This document shows, piece after piece, positions 46,980 to 59,200 of a stretch of DNA of 64,000 nt. Under the pieces are notes generated by a model that was not told where the DNA came from, searched no databases, and saw only the letters and a program-made list of their open reading frames with translations. The stretch comes from Apostichopus japonicus (Eukaryota > Echinodermata > Holothuroidea > Aspidochirotida > Stichopodidae). Made by a program: the position numbers and the translations under genes. How positions within the stretch are numbered: position 1 is the first letter of the stretch; every line of letters starts with the position of its first letter. Location of the stretch: contig NC_092581.1 of NCBI RefSeq assembly GCF_037975245.1, positions 136,501-200,500 of the forward strand, given 5' to 3'.

Positions 46980-48700
46980 CGTGAATGTGAGTAAAATATT
47001 CCAAATTGAAATATGTATTGCTAATCATGCAGACGTCAAAGTGATATCCTTAAATCCGAACTTGAAAAAAAATAATACTCAGCACTTTCTTTATCTTACT
47101 TAATGAGTAAAAAAAAACTGATATTTTTTGGGTACACTTGACACGTCATATCTCACAAGAAATGGTTGCTCACATTTATTTTCCGACTCAAGAGTGTACT
47201 TTTCACAAACGCTGGTAATTTATGGTTTTAATACACTTAATGATTAGACCCCAAAATACCAAAACTTTGCGCTGCTGTGGCTTGAAAACACCCCATATTG
47301 ATTAGAAATTATCCTTTCAAACATTTCTGATGGCAATCACACCAACTTTATTATTGGGAGGCATCTTTTTTTAATGTCAATATGGGAATACTTAATGTCA
47401 AAAGGTCAAAAGGTGGAGTAGAACAACAAAGGTGGTGTTTGTTTTTTTATAACTCGATGTTATATCTCGATTGTTATAAATCTATCCGGCTACTGTACGT
47501 GGCCGAAGTAGCGGCATTTTAGTGAATGCATCCATGCGATTTGCAGTGAAAGGACAGAGGGGGGGGGGGGTGGGGTGCAGGGACAATGATGCAAGGGACA
47601 AGAGAAGTAGGGTTTCAGGAGCTGTTGTATCCTTCCAGAATTTTGGAGGTTTTCATAGACTTTTCTTTATTTTCTAATGCAAACAGCTCTTTCAAATGTT
47701 CTACTGCCCTTTTCCCTAAGTTGTCAAGTTTAGAGTATAAATCTGTCCTTCGTCTGGACAAACATCATATTTCTTTCCGCAGGTAGGCGTAGTCCCTCCA
47801 TATATGATGGGCTGTATTTGTTGTACTCCCCAATCCTTACTCATGTGAGTCCTGTCACTGTACCTGTCCCAAATCCCTACCTTTCTCACCCCTCTGGAAT
47901 CCATTTAACATTCAACTGTTAGACCACACTGCTACTACTGTAGTTGAACATTACAGTGGAGTAATTGCACACGTGAATAATCAAAATAGAATATTTTGGA
48001 AAACAAAAGTCGATAATAAGTAGTTTATTATATAAACAGTATCAGTAAATGGAGCAACAATAAGCTGTAACAGAAACTAACAGGGTAGGATGCAGAGATA
48101 TTTATATATTGAAAGCTTTTATTTAATGCAGTTTGGTGCCTTGAATCAGCAATTGCAGTTTTTACCTAAGTACCCAGCTTATTATAATGTACCCTCATTA
48201 AGAATCCGGAGGGGCACAGCCACTATTTCGAGGGAGAGAATTAGAAATTGTCTTTGATTTTCATTGAGATAGCAGGGGCACTACGGCAACTTTGTAGTTT
48301 TAGTAGGAAAACAAGGCTATTTACATACACTTGTGAAAAGGCACCAAGGCGCATGGTTTCCAGAGTGAGAAAAAACAGGTAGAATTGACAGAATTTTAAG
48401 AGCAACTTTTTTTTCAGTGGTTTTTTGAAAACTGTACATCAAAACCTTAACATTTCCTGCAGCTGCTCAATATTTACTGGCTCTTGGCACAAATTTTGCT
48501 GGAGTTTTGGACAATCTTAGAGCCCTGACTTTGATGATAAAGTTGTAGGATGATCAAGAGAGCACCTAAGGCATTGAAAGGGTTAAAAGGCATACCGCAG
48601 TTGTTGCTATCAGTGATGGATGATTTTTAAGCTCATTACCGCAAGAGGTATTTTGCCATCCACCTGCTTCCTGACGTACATATTTTTACATTCATTGAGT
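46980..48700. other. Unassigned spacer
   Basis: A plus-strand ORF at 47,586-47,786 and an overlapping minus-strand ORF at 47,716-47,904 have no recognisable motif. A poly-G run lies at 47,560-47,570. No clear element boundaries. Confidence 0.4.
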
Positions 48701-48711
48701 GTTTGGTTTTT

Positions 48712-49350
48712 AGCTCATACCAGCATGCTGGTGTGAGCTATTGTTACAGTGCGGCGTCTATCACTCTATCCGTCAACAATTGGTAAAACCGCTCCCACTC
48801 GCACAACGTTTGATGGAATTTCATGAAAATTGGACACAAGGACCATTGGGTATAGGGCCATCAGAGATGGTCCGAAATATGGGGTCAAAGGTCACCTGTG
48901 GGCCGTAATGGGCCATTTTGTGGAAATACACAAAACGCTTCTTCTCCTACAGATTCCATGGTACAATGTTGAGGGTTTGTCACGATAGTACTATGGAAGT
49001 TTTACCTTCAGGGTGTTCATGAATTTCAGATCAAAGATCAACTCGGGGTCTTTTGTGTCCCGGGCCCCGGCCCAATATTTTCAAATTGCTCCTGTTCGTA
49101 CAGTGTATGGCCAGTGATAGTGAAACTTGGTCACAACGTTCCTCGGGATAGGAGTTACGAGGAGTGTTTGGAAAATTGAGGTCAAATGTCATTTAGGGGG
49201 TCATCGGGGGTCATTCTTTGTAATATTTTCAAATATCTCAATCTCCTCAAGATTTTGATGGATCATATTCAAATTTGAACTGATGATTGTTGGATTGTGT
49301 ATGAATAAGGTGATGCCTAATAATTTTTGGTCAAAAGTTAATTAATTACA
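48712..49350 (+). repeat. Dispersed repeat with 28-bp 5' palindrome
   Basis: Opens with AGCTCATACCAGCATGCTGG and the rest of a 28-base palindrome (48,712-48,739, one G-T mismatch). A run of GGTCAAAGGTCA-type words follows. Sequences of this style (hairpin, TGTGAGCTATTG, then repeated GGTCA words) are common in marine invertebrate genomes. Class unknown; the 3' end is not defined. Confidence 0.45.
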
Positions 49351-49590
49351 ATTAATCCCCATTGTTTAAAAAAATCTGAGCCTTCACCTTTTGCCAAAGC
49401 TCCTTTAATTTGTCTCCCAGTATCTGCAGTGTTTGTTTACATTTGTGGTTAAGCTCTGCAGAGGCTGTTAGTGGAATTAAAGCAGGACTGGGAGTTGTTA
49501 TTAACTGTTGAACTGTAAGCGTGAGAGCCCTACAGCCAATCAGCACTTGCCGATTCTTAGAAGTCTTTGAGCCTGAGGTATGTAGGCAGC

Positions 49591-50578
49591 TATGGCGGGC
49601 CATCAGTCTCAAATCATTGGAGATCGACTTATACCGATTTAAATCGACATATACCAGTTTCCTTCGACATATACCAGTTTCCTTCGACTTATACCAGTTT
49701 CATTCTACATATCATCGATTTAAATCGACATATACCAGCTTCATTCTACATATCATCGATTTAAATCGACATATACCAGTTTCATTCTACATATCATCGA
49801 TTTATTTTACTTATCATCGATTTAAATCGATGATAAGTAAAATAAATCGATGATATGTCAATAGTAACTGGTATATGTCGATTTAAATCGATGATATGTG
49901 GAATGAAACTGGTATATGTCAATTTAAATCGACATATCATCGATTTATTCTACATATCATCGATTTATTTTACTTATCATCGATTTAAATCGATGATAAG
50001 TAAAATAAATCGATGATATGTCGAAGGAAACTGGTATATGTCGATTTAAATCGATGATATGTAGAATGAAGCTGGTATATGTCAATTTAAATCGACATAT
50101 CATCGATTTATTCTACATATCATCGATTTATTTTACTTCTCATCGATTTAAATCGATGATATGTAAAATAAATCGATGATATGTCCATTTAAATCGACAT
50201 CTACCAGTTTAAATCGATGATATGTTGAATTAAATCGGTAGAAGTCAATTTCCGTGGACTTATACCAGTTTCTAGCGTCTCAAATTGACATATACCTATT
50301 TAAATCGACATATCATCGATTTAGCTCATTAACATATTCCAAATTAAATCGATGATAAGTAAAATAAATCGATGATATGTAGAATGAAACTGGTATATGT
50401 CGATTTAAATCGATGATATGTAGAATGAAACTGGTATATGTCGATTTAAATCGATGATATGTAGAATGAAACTGGTATAAGTCGAAGGAAACTGGTATAT
50501 GTCGAAGGAAACTGGTATATGTCGATTTAAATCGGTATAAGTCGATCTCCAATGATTTGAGACTGATGGCCCGCCATA
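49591..50578. mobile_element. Foldback element FB1 (988 bp, CGATTTAAATCG type)
   Basis: Ends TATGGCGGGCCATCAG and CTGATGGCCCGCCATA are perfect inverted repeats that extend inward past CAAATCATTGGAGATCGAC. They are flanked by the identical 6-bp duplication GGCAGC (49,585-49,590 and 50,579-50,584). The whole interior is built from 41-bp-class units that alternate TATACCAGTTTCATTCTAC with the self-complementary CGATTTAAATCG, in both orientations, so many nested hairpins are possible besides the end-to-end fold. There is no non-repetitive core and no coding frame. Foldback elements made of short iterated units are known in sea urchins (TU) and Drosophila (FB). I cannot place this one in a superfamily. 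Confidence 0.85.
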
Positions 50579-50713
50579 GGCAGCCAGCCAAAATGTTGGC
50601 AAGGTGTGCTTCAGGTCTGCTCAGGTAGAGGGGAGAAAGTTTAATAGGGTAGGTCAGTGGTATTGTTTGAGAGAGTTGGTAAAATAGGATTTAAAGGGGG
50701 AAAATAGGAATTA

Positions 50714-50850
50714 TAGCCAGTGGTGTGGCCAGGATTCTGCTAACGGAGGGAGGGGGGGGGGTTATCCCTCATGGGCCCAAAATTGGTGGAATCTGAAAAA
50801 TGGCCTGAAATTTGGTGGGCCATAAAGTTTTGTGGGCCCTACATTTTTAA
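50714..50850 (+). mobile_element. Possible hAT-MITE fragment
   Basis: Starts CAGTGGTGTGGCCAGGATTC, similar to the CAGTGGCGTAG end of the MITE near 46.6 kb, and then has a G-run and GGGCCC-rich sequence. No matching right end or duplication was found. Confidence 0.3.
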
Positions 50851-50954
50851 GCTCGAAAAGGAATGAGCTTCTGCACCATTGGTGCTCTAGTTTCTTCTTT
50901 CACCCTCTGTCTGTCTACATTGTTGGTTCTCTTTTCTTTCATCTTCCGCTGCAG

Positions 50955-51086
50955 TTTATTCTCCCAACAAAAGGTCGCTATAGAAAATTTAGGAGATACG
51001 GCTCAGTCCGAGTACAAGCATGGCTCATCTCTGAACACGGAGTCCAGTGGTAGCGATAGTTACAGGGACATTTTAACCAGTCATAA
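50955..51086 (+). CDS. Exon 1 (in window) of an unrecognised multi-exon gene
   Basis: The acceptor is a pyrimidine-rich tract ending CCGCTGCAG, and the donor is GTAAGT at 51,087. The frame reads SQQKVAIENLGDTAQSEYKH and then a Ser/Asp-rich stretch ending SYRDILTSH. The exon starts with one base of a split codon and ends in phase 2. Reading stays open upstream to an ATG at 50,863 through a hydrophobic stretch, but that is the pyrimidine tract of the intron, so I prefer the acceptor. Earlier exons were not found. Function unknown. Confidence 0.5.
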
Positions 51087-51548
51087 GTAAGTTTCACTCT
51101 CTAAACATGTTTTATTTTAAGCAAGGTTTTGTCAGCTGGCAACATATTATCTATGTTTTATTCTTTTGTAAAACAATTCAAAAATAAAAAAACTGACTGG
51201 GAAAAGTAAATGAAATGTATTGAGACAAGTTATTGGATAATCCCAAACCGAATGTTTACTTACCATAAATGTAACTGGTTGAAAGGTAACGCTGTATCTT
51301 GGTAACGATATTTTAAACTATCTCAAGTTGTAAAGGATTGGGAAGGTAAATAGAAGTCAATTTGGGGTGGGGGTGAGTGGAGGAGGGGTGGGCAGCTAAA
51401 ACAAGCTGCTTAAACGATATGATTTTTAAATTTACACTCTAAACAGTTGACTGTACTGAAAACTGCACAGTGCATTTTAAAGTAGACCACTATCTATTTC
51501 TTGCTGTAAAGCAGAACTGTTTGTAACCTTGTGTTGAGTTTGTTTTGA

Positions 51549-52290
51549 TCTCATCTCCCTTCATGTAATGAATAGGGAGATGAGATATTGTACTTCACTC
51601 CACATCAAAAATGTGAGTGAGTGAGTGTGCGTGTCCGTGTGTGCGTGAGTGAGTGAGCAAAATTAAGTATGTCGCAGACTCCTCCTAGACCCCAAGTCCT
51701 GTCGAGTTCAAGCTTGGTGGGTGGGAGCCTGACCATGTTACAGGTAACTCATGCCTGCGCGATTGATGACGTCAAAGAGGTTGAAGGTCAAGAAATCTAA
51801 AAATTAGTTTTTAGCCATTTTCTGCATGCCAACTTGTTGGACAAAGGCATTAAACCACATTATATGTAGAGAATGAAGAGACAAAGTTTAAAACAAGACA
51901 GATTTAGCTGTTTAGGCTTGTAGTTAACGGGTCAATTGAGTTAAAGTTAAAATTGGTCTAAATTGTGCAAAAGAGTGTGTCCTAGACTGTTAGTCCGATC
52001 AGGTTCAAACTTGGTGGGTAGGTGCCTGACCATGTACTGTAAACTTGATCTTTGGTGATTGTCTAAATGTCATAGGTGAAAGGTCAGATACCCAGAAAGT
52101 GTAGCCATTTTCTGCTTGTCAGCATGTTGGAAAAAGTCATTAAACCACAGATATGTTGACTATAATGAGACAAATTTTAAATTAGAACTTATGCAGTTGT
52201 TTAGGGTCAAGGTCAAAGTTCATTGTAGATCCATTCCATCATAAAAGAGATGAGTACCATAGATTGCCATCTTGTCTTATGTTTTAATCG
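51549..52290 (+). repeat. Dispersed hairpin-headed repeat within an intron
   Basis: Begins with an 11-base-pair stem CTCATCTCCCT/AGGGAGATGAG (51,550-51,585). Next come GTGAG/GTGTGCG repeats, then two diverged internal copies of a TTGGTGGGTGGGAGCCTGAC-like segment about 300 bp apart. It resembles the element at 48,712 in layout. No coding frame. Confidence 0.4.
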
Positions 52291-52340
52291 TAATAGATGC
52301 TAAGATCCCATAACAAGGGAGTTTATTAGGCAAGTTTCAG

Positions 52341-52425
52341 GAGAGATATGATTGATAAAGATGGCTACCTTCAAGGTATGCAAGGAATTAAGATGACTAA
52401 TGAAGCAATCCATGGCAGAATGAAG
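52341..52425 (+). CDS. Exon 2 of the unrecognised multi-exon gene
   Basis: An acceptor at TTTCAG and a donor GTGAGA bound 85 bases, which complete the split Lys codon of the previous exon and add 28 codons: RDMIDKDGYLQGMQGIKM and TNEAIHGRMK. It ends in phase 0. An alternative acceptor 36 bases upstream would also be in frame but adds a TAG, so the shorter exon is chosen. Confidence 0.5.
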
Positions 52426-52959
52426 GTGAGATGACAAAACTATTAATTAATGGATCATTCAACTGTCAATTTGAGTATAGTTTCATTACTTTAATGTATG
52501 TTTAATTGCTTTGTTCAAGGGCTGTCCTAACATGTTAGTGTTTGATATCATGAGATGCAAGGTTAAATTGCGACTAACATGCAACATCATGTAACATGTT
52601 GAAAATTTCAAGTTTCAGTGCTTACACTACATTTCATGTTTAATAGAATGTTGAGTGAAACTACCCACTGCTGTAGGGGAGGAAACATTTGGTGTTTAAT
52701 CCACAAGCTCCAGCTCATTCATTGGCGCTTAAATTTCAACTCCTACCCAGATCCCAACGAAAAGAGTAAGTGACGTCTGCTCTGTAACGCGACAATAGCA
52801 TAAGAGACGGTGGTATGAACAGACCTTATGGGGAAAAATTTAACACGTCATTTAACGAAAGTGAAAATACAGTATTCCCCATCTTGGTGGGGTGGAATTC
52901 ATTTCCCCCGTGGGTTGTATAACAAAAGAGAAATCTGTAAGCAACGATGATTATTAATG

Positions 52960-53035
52960 CATCTTTGCGTGATTGATTACTAATCCATCTTTGCGTGATT
53001 GATTATTAATCCATATTTGCATGATTGATTATTAT
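52960..53035 (+). repeat. Short tandem repeat, about 26-36 bp unit
   Basis: Three to four diverged copies of AATCCATCTTTGCGTGATTG / GATTATTAATCCAT. One more copy lies at 53,415-53,450, beyond the hairpin element, which seems to have split the array. Confidence 0.6.
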
Positions 53036-53037
53036 AC

Positions 53038-53195
53038 AAATATTGAATGGTTATGAGTGCAATAGTGCAAATATTTCATGAGTTGAAAGATGGAATGTTC
53101 CATTCAACGGGCGCAGCAGAGTTGAATGGAACAAATTACATCTTTCAACGAATGAAATATTTGCACTATTGCACGAATGGAAACCATTCATTATT
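53038..53195. mobile_element. Hairpin MITE-like repeat
   Basis: Two arms of about 70 bases (53,038-53,108 and 53,121-53,195) are inverted copies sharing GTGCAATAGTGCAAATATTT and GTTGAATGGAAC, with a 12-base GC-rich loop. A larger insertion (to about 53,412) may include it, as the flanking tandem repeat resumes there. Confidence 0.6.
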
Positions 53196-53463
53196 TGTTT
53201 TATGCAACATATTATATTAAGACGGGTAAAATGCACTCATGCAACCGATTGTTTTGAACAGACAGGTTTCTCTGCTCTCTTACCATTGAAAAAGTGCTAC
53301 CAAAAAAGTATAACTCATGGTTCTATTTCATAGAGTGGAATAGAGCGGATTTTGCATGCAATCAACAAGCAATTGACCAATCAAATGACCAGACTACAAT
53401 TAGGTGTTGTATAATAATCCATATTTGCATGATTGATTATTAATCCATCTTCTTTCTGCTTAG

Positions 53464-53584
53464 ACGTTGAAGGACAGCGTAGTAAAATCAGAGGATTCCG
53501 TGAAGAGACTGTTAGCAGAGATCAAGATGTTAGGTCAAAGGGTCGTTCAGTCTCATAAAGCCATACAGAAGGAGGAAGAGCCAG
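53464..53584 (+). CDS. Exon 3 of the unrecognised gene, coiled-coil segment
   Basis: Acceptor TTTCTGCTTAG, donor GTACAT. 40 codons plus one base: TLKDSVVKSEDSVKRLLAEI, then KMLGQRVVQSHKAIQKEEEP. Hydrophobic residues at heptad-like spacing (V, V, V, L, I, L, V) with many charged residues suggest a coiled coil. The entry phase (0) matches exon 2 and the exit phase (1) matches exon 4. Confidence 0.6.
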
Positions 53585-53599
53585 GTACATTTTCAAGTT

Positions 53600-56500
53600 T
53601 CTTCCTTTTGGGTTTGGTACGTTGAGAGTACAAGATGGATATGATGCTCGCATTGTATAAAATTATTGGTAGCAGTATGCTGGAGACAGTGGGTTGTAGG
53701 ACTATTGTTTGCGAGCGGGTCACAGATATGGTCATGTGCGAAGAAAGTTGGAATGAATTTCAAAACTAACCAATGAGTCGGTCTTGCGTACAAAGATTTA
53801 CTTCGCTGCTAAATAAACCCGAGCGCGTTTAACAGGATCATGTCAAGCATAAATCAGGGACGTTTAAATTTGGTGAAAATGTTCTATTTATGGTAGTTCA
53901 CAAGCGAGAATGTTACCTAACTTATATGGAATTGATGCCAAGTTTTTGTATTGAATGAGTGCAGTTGTTAAATTTTTTGTCTCCGCCATCCCCACCCCAC
54001 CCCCGGAAAGAAGTATCCCTAACCATGATGGAATATCACTTAGTAATATTCAGTCTTACCGAAGGCGATGGAGTACAACAGAGTTGAGGAGAGTGGAATT
54101 TTCCGAAGGTTAAAGTGTCACTGTTCCCCTGACCAACACGGGAATGATGCTAACTTTGTTAATTTAGGCGAGGATAACAGCTAGGTACTTGACTCCATAA
54201 AGAACTCTGACATGTGGGTGTATAGAACAGAAAAATATATTGATACAATTACCGACTGAAACACCCGTTCATATAGAACGCGGACATGTGGGTGTATAGA
54301 ACAGAAAAATATAGTGATACAATTACCGACTGAAACACCCCTTCATGAAATTACACCCTTCATATAAATCACAAATTAGGGAATGATTGAATTATAGCAT
54401 TAGGAAATTCTAGAAATTAAGAAACTTGATCTCTTTTCACATCTTCAAATGACAATTTCAATCCAACAGTTTGGTAACCTTCAGGTCGCTGTCACTGTTT
54501 CACCAGTTCCCGTCTTTTGGGCTACTTTCTCTTTAGGCCAGCACCCCTTGTCTCTCTTGCTCCGCTGATTGTCGAGAACTGCAGGGTACAAAATACGTTA
54601 ACTAGTATTTTGTCTAAATACATGCTCTGGAATTATATGAGGGTATTTGTAAGACGAACCCTAACCACAGTGAACCTTCCTGCAGATGTGAATTTCCCTT
54701 TGGGATATTGAAAGCGCATAACACATAACAACATAAATAATTACATAAACCCACCACCAAGTCCTAAATTATCACAAGGCTCCCAATTCTATAATGCCCC
54801 CACTAACTGCTCCAATACAACACTTACTATATGCATACTATCTCTACCCCTAGGGCAGCTTCAATGGCCAGGATTATTCTAGAACATAATCTCTGTATCT
54901 GAAATATCATGCCATACCCCAAGACACAATGCTCCTCTCTAAAGTGATCCCTGATTGCATAATCTTGTAACACATATTACTAAGTATTATTGACATATCC
55001 CCTAGGCTAGAGCCAAAGTTGCCTAGGTCGGGATACAAACCCCCACAACAACAGTGACACTTCAATAAACAAAATGTCACTGTTCACCTGTCCCCACATG
55101 TTCTTAACAAGGATAAATAATGTGACTTACTTCACTGGGCTTTGACTTGCTCTCCAGGTACAGACTGGCACCACGATACATCCACACAGAACCGGTTACT
55201 GGTCAAATTAACTCAGGTGGTGACAATAAGTAATATATGTTTTTTTGCATATAAAATGTTGGCCTCGCAGGCTAAGCTTCAAGCATCTCAACAAGCCTGA
55301 ATACAACTTAGTGCCCTCACAGGGTCTTACCACAACAGCAATAATAACCAACACACCACGCCCACAAATGACACAGCCAGTCTTGTACAACTGTACCTTT
55401 CAAACCCTGGGAGTCAAGTGAGGAATATTCTCCAACTCTGAAATGAATGCATACCATGTACTGCTCAAAACAATACATAACACAAAACAAGACACAAACA
55501 AGACAAATATACAGGACACAAAGGGATAAAGCTACTACCTTCAAGTCAGGTACAATCTAGCTTGTGCCATTCAGAGTCACTCAAGTGATACATAAGGCAA
55601 TACAATAGGGACTTGTATCTGCTGTGACATAAAGAATACATCAAGTTTATGTACTTCGTCCTCAGATTTAGTGTAAAGTATTTTTTGGGGGTGAATATTG
55701 TAAGGATAACAAGCTCGTTCCTTTTTTCCTAGAACTGAATAAGTATTCACGCAAAGCAAATTGCTCTTTTACCCATCATCAAAGTAGCTGTGCAGTTACT
55801 AGTGTATTGGAAACAATATTATACCTGCCATAAGTTTTGCCATATGGTACTGTGCATTATTTTTTTTTGGGGGGGGGGGGTTTCCCTTAAATTGTATGCG
55901 CATTGTGTCACGTTTGTTTTGACAAATAAGGCTTTGTTCTGTGCAGTGATAATCTTTCCCTATAATCCCAGAGATATAAATACAAATATATTTAGAGGAA
56001 ACTCTTGAAAAAGTTTGTAACAAAATTAACGCCAAGTCAGGTCAGATCTTTCTGGAAACCCTACACGTAATGAGACTAGGAGAGAATTGGTCTGGGAGGA
56101 TGGGAGGGGGGGGGGGCGGGTTTTAGTGGAATATTTAGGAACATTGCAGTTATTGTGTGTTGTTCTCCATCTCAATTAAAGACCTGTTATTTATGTGTAA
56201 ATTAACACCTAGTTACTTAGTATTTTGCTGTTTGGATGCAGCCAGGGGTGGGACCTAGATTCCCCATCTCTTAGATTTTGTCTGTAACCCCACCAAAACA
56301 CATATCCAGTACCACTAAACCCACTCCGAACTCTGTTGCTCCATTTACCCGAGCAAATCTTGCTATGAAATTGACTGACTTGCTACACAAATGCAAAGAT
56401 ATTGGGCATTTTTTTTTTCCATTAACAGAAACTCTAGTGTTATCATCAATATAATGATAAACAAAATGGAGAAACTTTCAGCATATGTATTCAAAATAGT

Positions 56501-57738
56501 AAACACTTACTTATTGCCTCCACTCCACCCTCCAGTTTAATATTCTGGCTTTGCTTTCTGATTATGTGCAGGTTTGAGATGTAGTACATTTCTCCGTCCG
56601 TGTTATTGTCAGATAATGAAATGAGAATAAGAATTAATAAAATTGTAAAAGAAAGTTTCCTTCCTCGACAGCATGACTTCATATCCGTCACTTCTTCAGT
56701 ATCTACCTAAATGACAAATGTAGGCTGAATTTTAGACACAATAATGTCGTAGTCCACCAGAACAAGGTTAATTGCTGATCCAGTTCCAAGCTATTTACCG
56801 TTAAAATATGCTAAACCTCCGGTATGTTCCTTTAAAGGCTAACTTGATGATGTTATCAGCTCTTCTAGAACAGGCTTTAATGTTAATGTTAACCCATTGC
56901 TTTACATTCTAATAACTCACTCAACCAAAGCATGTTCCTTAAACTTGATATTAAAACAACAACACCCTTGCACCCATTGAAAGAAACTTAGACACCATCT
57001 ATCCAAAAGTTGACAAATTTGTACTACCACTGTAAACATGTCATTTGAGACAGGTAAATATCTTTTTTGTGATTTTGTGCTGGATCTGAGGAACTCAGCT
57101 AAATGGTTAAAGTATTAGACTAAATAGTCTTGTCACTCTAAACCGATGAACCTCGGCAAATTAATGGGTCGTTCCCTTACAAATTAAAAGTGGCAAACAA
57201 AATCCAGCCTGGCCTAATAACGCTGTTTTTCAACCGTTCACAACAAATTAACTGAGGTTTGTTAAGCTTTGTTTCTAAAGTCATCTTTTTTATGAATTTT
57301 TCCTTCATGTCTTTCCATTGTAATATAGCTTGTAAATCTATTGCAATCAAAAAATTTTACATTTTTTTTTACATTTTATAATAATATTCTGTAACTACTG
57401 TAGTTGATACAACAATACTAGACATTTCACTAGTAGATGGGTTATAAATAAAATTTAAAAAATTGACATTTCTGACATTACATAAGTTAGGGAAATCATT
57501 AAATGTTCTTAGATCTCTGTCTGTGGCTCTGACTCCCTCCCACCAAGAAAGTGTTAATCCCCCACCCCCTCCTATCACCCAAAGCAATCCGTTTTGCCCT
57601 TAAAATTATTGGCTATCGTTGACTCATTTGAGTCTTCAAATGTAACATACATGATCTACACTTTATGCAGAGTTCTTACGTCTACATGGCTTGTGTATTC
57701 CTATCTAGTAATTTTCTTTCATACTCTTTTATCGACAG
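53600..57738 (+). other. Long intron with unassigned sequence
   Basis: The interval between exons 3 and 4. Apart from a 74-bp tandem duplication near 54.2 kb, a poly-G run near 55,870 and another near 56,110, I see no gene or element with defined ends. Confidence 0.4.
54202..54349 (+). repeat. Tandem duplication, 74-bp unit
   Basis: Two adjacent copies containing ACATGTGGGTGTATAGAACA and ATTACCGACTGAAACACCC, with few differences. Confidence 0.85.
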
Positions 57739-57803
57739 AACCACCTATGGTGTCCAACATGGAACAGCTCCCAGAGAGACCTCCAGAAGACTTAAATTTG
57801 TAA
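57739..57803 (+). CDS. Exon 4 of the unrecognised gene, up to first in-frame stop
   Basis: Acceptor TTTTATCGACAG. The first two bases complete a Glu codon with exon 3. It reads PPMVSNMEQLPERPPEDLNL and then TAA at 57,801. A GTAAGA donor-like site overlaps that TAA from 57,800, so the exon could instead be spliced onward, or the protein could end here. Confidence 0.5.
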
Positions 57804-58292
57804 GAGACTTGGGAAGATGACGAAACATCAGACAGAGACAATAAATTGGAATCCCAAGCCCCTGTAGCCGATTCAGATCCCTACTCTAGTCTCATTATGG
57901 ACATGAAAGCCTCCATCTTACCTCCGAGTTAAGTACAGTCTAACTTATACCAGATCAGGAAAGGCTTACAAGACGATAACCTCCTGAAGGCAGAAGAAGA
58001 CAGAAAAGTTTGTTCCAATTCTGGTAGCGACGTGCCAAACGCTTCATCAATCAAAAATGAAAAGCTGATGGAAGTTACCCCCAAAGGGATTAGAAATGGG
58101 ACTAAAGTTGAAGAAGAATCGGAAAGTGATTCGATCCAGCTACCAGATAGTCCTGCCGGTCTCAAACTTTCAGGATCACAAACTTTTGAGCCACCGATGT
58201 TGCAGCTTCTTAAAAGATATATTTATTATTATTATTTGTTTCATCACATAGTATTTCAAGGTGAACAAGACAATATAAGTACAAATAAGTAA
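57804..58292 (+). pseudogene. Coding-like continuation of exon 4 after in-frame stops
   Basis: In the same frame the sequence keeps a coding look for about 140 codons after the TAA at 57,801. It is acidic and Ser-rich (ETWEDDETSDRDNKLES, VADSDPYSSLIMDMK), has a second TAA at 57,930, then IRKGLQDDNLLKAEEDRK, EVTPKGIRNGTKVEEESESD and LKLSGSQTFEPP before drifting into AT-rich sequence near 58,215. Either the gene has decayed, or the stops mark a real terminus and the rest is a relic. Confidence 0.4.
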
Positions 58293-58370
58293 AAAATGTG
58301 AAAGGAAGTCAACTAAGAAACCCTTTTGGGCTTAATCGAATTGAGTACTCCCTATCTATATGTACATGTA

Positions 58371-58372
58371 TA

Positions 58373-58446
<74 letters not shown>

Positions 58447-58450
58447 TATG
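58371..58450. repeat. AT microsatellite
   Basis: About 80 bp of nearly pure TA repeats just after the exon 4 relic. Confidence 0.95.
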
Positions 58451-59130
58451 TATAAACTGTATATATATGTAAGCTTTTCTACTTCTTTATTTTGTATCAC
58501 CATGTGTGTAAATATTGAAGCACTAAGATATGCAGTTTTTTTCCTTGAAATAGCAAGAGATATAATAGAGAACACTGTTATGAAAGCTGTACTTAAAACA
58601 CTTGAAAAACTGCTCTCCTAAATTTTAAGGAATAGTTTGGCAGAATTTTTTTCTGGGGAACTCTACCTTTATTTCATGCATAGTCTTGAATACTTCTGCA
58701 ATACCATAAGACCATCTCTGCCCTGCACCTAAAAATACTGGGTTTTTTATTCTCTCTTGCATGTTTTCAAAAGTGCCCTTCTCAAGGGTATCATGTTGAA
58801 AATTTTCTCATATTTACAGATGGAAATTATGAAGTTATGTCAATTGAGGTCATCAGCGGCCAAAATACAAAAACCTTGTAGTCTAGTTTAGTGAATATCT
58901 GTAGCATCGGTAAAATGTCATAATTAGGTGGTAGGTCCCCCTCACTGAGCATTACACTTTGAGCAGTTCTGTTAAGAGGTCAAATGTAAATTGGAGTCAT
59001 CAGCTGCCAAAAGCCTGAAATCCTTGTCGACATCAAAATCAAAGCTGCGATTATCCTCATGCTCAGAAATGTACAAGAACTGAATGTTCTATGAAGAGGT
59101 CAAAGGTCACTTAGGGTCAAATTCTGACCA
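58450..59130. other. Unassigned spacer
   Basis: No gene supported. GGTCAAATGT / GGTCAAAGGTCA words near 58,975 and 59,098 resemble those in the repeat at 48.7 kb. Confidence 0.4.
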
Positions 59131-59200
59131 CCTTGATCAGGCGCGTATCCAGGGGGGGCGCGCGTATCTAGGGGGGCGTTGGGGGCGTGCGCCCCCCAGG

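Noticed and set aside
49521-49853. 110-codon ORF in FB1 and its mirror copy at 50,313-50,591
   Set aside because: Both are readings of the FB1 inverted repeats and have no non-repetitive content.
57739-58292. Stop-codon reassignment (TAA as Gln)
   Set aside because: Gln would fit at both stops, but the non-LTR RT at 31.6 kb is open in the standard code and ends at a TAA after its last recognisable motif. Decay is simpler.
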